This document shows positions 62,615-64,000 of a DNA stretch of 64,000 nucleotides, piece after piece (within the stretch, counting starts at the first letter, position 1; every line of letters begins with the position of its first letter). Source of the stretch: Acanthococcus lagerstroemiae (taxonomy: Eukaryota > Arthropoda > Insecta > Hemiptera > Eriococcidae); contig CM063114.1 in the NCBI GenBank assembly GCA_031841125.1, positions 32,757,574-32,821,573 on the forward strand. Reading direction: 5' to 3'. A program made the translations under genes and the position numbers. The notes beneath the pieces are model-generated. The model worked only from the letters and a program-made list of their open reading frames with translations, made no database searches and was not told the origin of the DNA.

Positions 62615-63559
62615 GTATAACAAGAAAGAAAAGAGGAGAAAATAGAAAAAAAAGAAAAGGAAAACATTACTTAGGTGCCTATAGCGACCCAAAGTTGACA
62701 AATCCCATTTCCCACTTTTTGCAAATGTTTGATGAACTGTAAAGGACACCATCACAGAATGAGGTCATATTTTACGAAATTTCCTTGTTGGGTACATTCG
62801 CAACAATCTTAGAAATGCTTCTTCAATACATCTGAACTGTTGCTACGGAAACTTGTCGTATAATGTCTGGTTTGTAACAAAACTTATCGACGGAACAATT
62901 TGTTCTGAAACAATTGAGTAAATAAAAAGAAAGAAAGAAAAAAAGAAAACAGTTCTGCAAAAGGTTCAGATTGTCATTTCTCAAAAGAACAAGATTCATT
63001 TTCCAGAATTTTCATTAGAATATATGTAGGAAACACAATCACCAATACTTTTTAAATATCTTCCCATTCTTCTCAAGCTCAGACATTAGTAATCTAACAT
63101 TTAAAAACCTGTAGATGCCCTATTTTAAAAACCCGGTGCACTACGTAAACGAATGCTTTTTGAAAACTGTATCTCAAGTCTCTTTTTATACTGAAAATAA
63201 AATACAAATAAAAACAAATCTTTCGGATCCCATTATAATTTTCTCAAATTTCTGCTTGTAAAGGTTGTAATACCTAAATTACACATTATTTTGTCACGAA
63301 AAATCCAGCGTTGAATTTCAATATGGCCTTTTTTTTTGTTTTGCTCTGAATTCACGTTTATTCCTGTAAGAGCGAAAATCTGAGGACAATGGTGTTTCAA
63401 TAATCTAGGTGCTAACTCCCCTCTCCCGTGATACCAATGCAAAGACAGTGAGGAAATGTAATTTAGAGACATTAGGAGCACATGAAAATAAATAAGAACA
63501 GCGATTAAAATGTTTGCTTATTCGGATGAATACATGATATCAAGAAATATCTATTCATT
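62615..63559. other. Non-coding stretch, no gene recognised
   Basis: AT-rich sequence with short A-rich runs; nothing recognised. Confidence 0.4.
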
Positions 63560-63960
63560 CATCACGTCTATGTGATCTTATTCATTTCTGTTATTCCTAC
63601 CAGTTCGGTAATTCCATTTCTGTCAGTCATGACTTTTACTTCTGACAATCGTAACGATTTCGATAATTCCCATCATTTCTTTAAATGGTGTTGGGTTTTT
63701 AAATTCTGTCTTTTATTTCCATCAATTCGGTGATTTTAGTGATTATTTTATCGCTCGCAAAACAGTTCTATTGATTTTGCTAATCTGTTTTTGTCTTTCA
63801 TTTCTTCCAGTTCTGTCAATTTCATTTTTATAATTTTAGTATTAGCGTACGAAGTAAGAATGGGCAATTCAGTGACTCTTCCCAAAAAGTCGAAATATCT
63901 GAAGATAACTGAGCTTCACAATATTAGAGCTCTGCAGAAAAATTGCCCCCACCCACACCC
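63560..63960. repeat. Degenerate minisatellite (TTCTGTCAATTT type), cut by window edge
   Basis: Loosely repeated words such as ATTTCTGTCAG, TTCGGTAATT and TTCTGTCAATTTC run to about 63850. An AATTGCCCCCACCCACACCC patch follows, akin to the G/C-rich edges of the other minisatellite loci. The right boundary may lie outside the window. Confidence 0.45.
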
Positions 63961-64000
63961 GGAAAAACTTTTTACACTTATGTATTCAGACTTACTGAGG

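Noticed and set aside
1..64000. CRISPR arrays, bacterial operons, rRNA genes, intact viral genes
   Set aside because: No regular spaced repeats, ribosomal sequence or viral gene set was seen; the window is eukaryotic nuclear DNA.

Overview
This is animal nuclear DNA, most likely from an insect. The only confidently recognised host gene is odd-paired (opa, the arthropod Zic zinc-finger gene). The rest looks like an AT-rich, intron-rich, transposon-filled gene neighbourhood: no bacterial operons, many decayed non-LTR retrotransposons and short hAT-like elements, and microsatellites. The LINE families and the many short non-autonomous elements would suit a hemipteran, but that is a low-confidence guess.

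Layout. 1-3.1 kb: non-coding sequence, then a 5'-truncated, frameshifted LINE on the minus strand. 3.1-18 kb: no recognisable gene. This stretch holds two hAT-type miniature elements with perfect 8-bp target-site duplications (7595-7904, 13422-13573), a cluster of ATCGAT motifs near 14 kb, and a 1.5-kb purine-to-pyrimidine foldback-like minisatellite at 15.2-16.8 kb. 18.3-20.3 kb: a second decayed LINE on the minus strand, itself interrupted by a small SINE-like insertion. Near 21.5-21.8 kb a minus-strand exon-like ORF weakly resembles the C-terminus of an insect odorant receptor.

23.2-24.9 kb: the heart of the window. The first coding exon of opa lies on the minus strand (23240-24035) and encodes the N-terminus, the ZF-NC box and zinc fingers 1-3. 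It ends in a consensus splice donor at the position where vertebrate Zic genes are also split. Upstream are an uORF-rich 5' leader and a TATA/initiator pair. The exons for zinc fingers 4-5 were not found between 23239 and 1, so they are either beyond the left edge (an intron over 23 kb) or were overlooked.

25-64 kb: upstream of opa, dominated by small elements. These are hAT-like elements at 25.2, 25.9, 26.4, 45.8, 53.0, 60.0 and 62.2 kb, long foldbacks at 34.3, 43.4 and 48.3 kb, a recurrent family of degenerate minisatellites (12, 31, 42, 48, 56 and 64 kb), and a MULE-type transposase remnant at 49.1-49.7 kb. At 60.24-60.43 kb a CpG-rich patch carries an arthropod-type initiator (TCAGTT) followed by splice-donor sequences. 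It could be the promoter and first untranslated exon of a second gene on the plus strand.

I saw no previously undescribed enzymatic or defence system. The most distinctive observations are the opa uORF that stops one base before an internal Met, the minisatellite-bearing element family, the giant strand-asymmetric foldback, and the over-represented TACGAGTA motif. All homology statements come from reading the sequence by eye; no database search was run.
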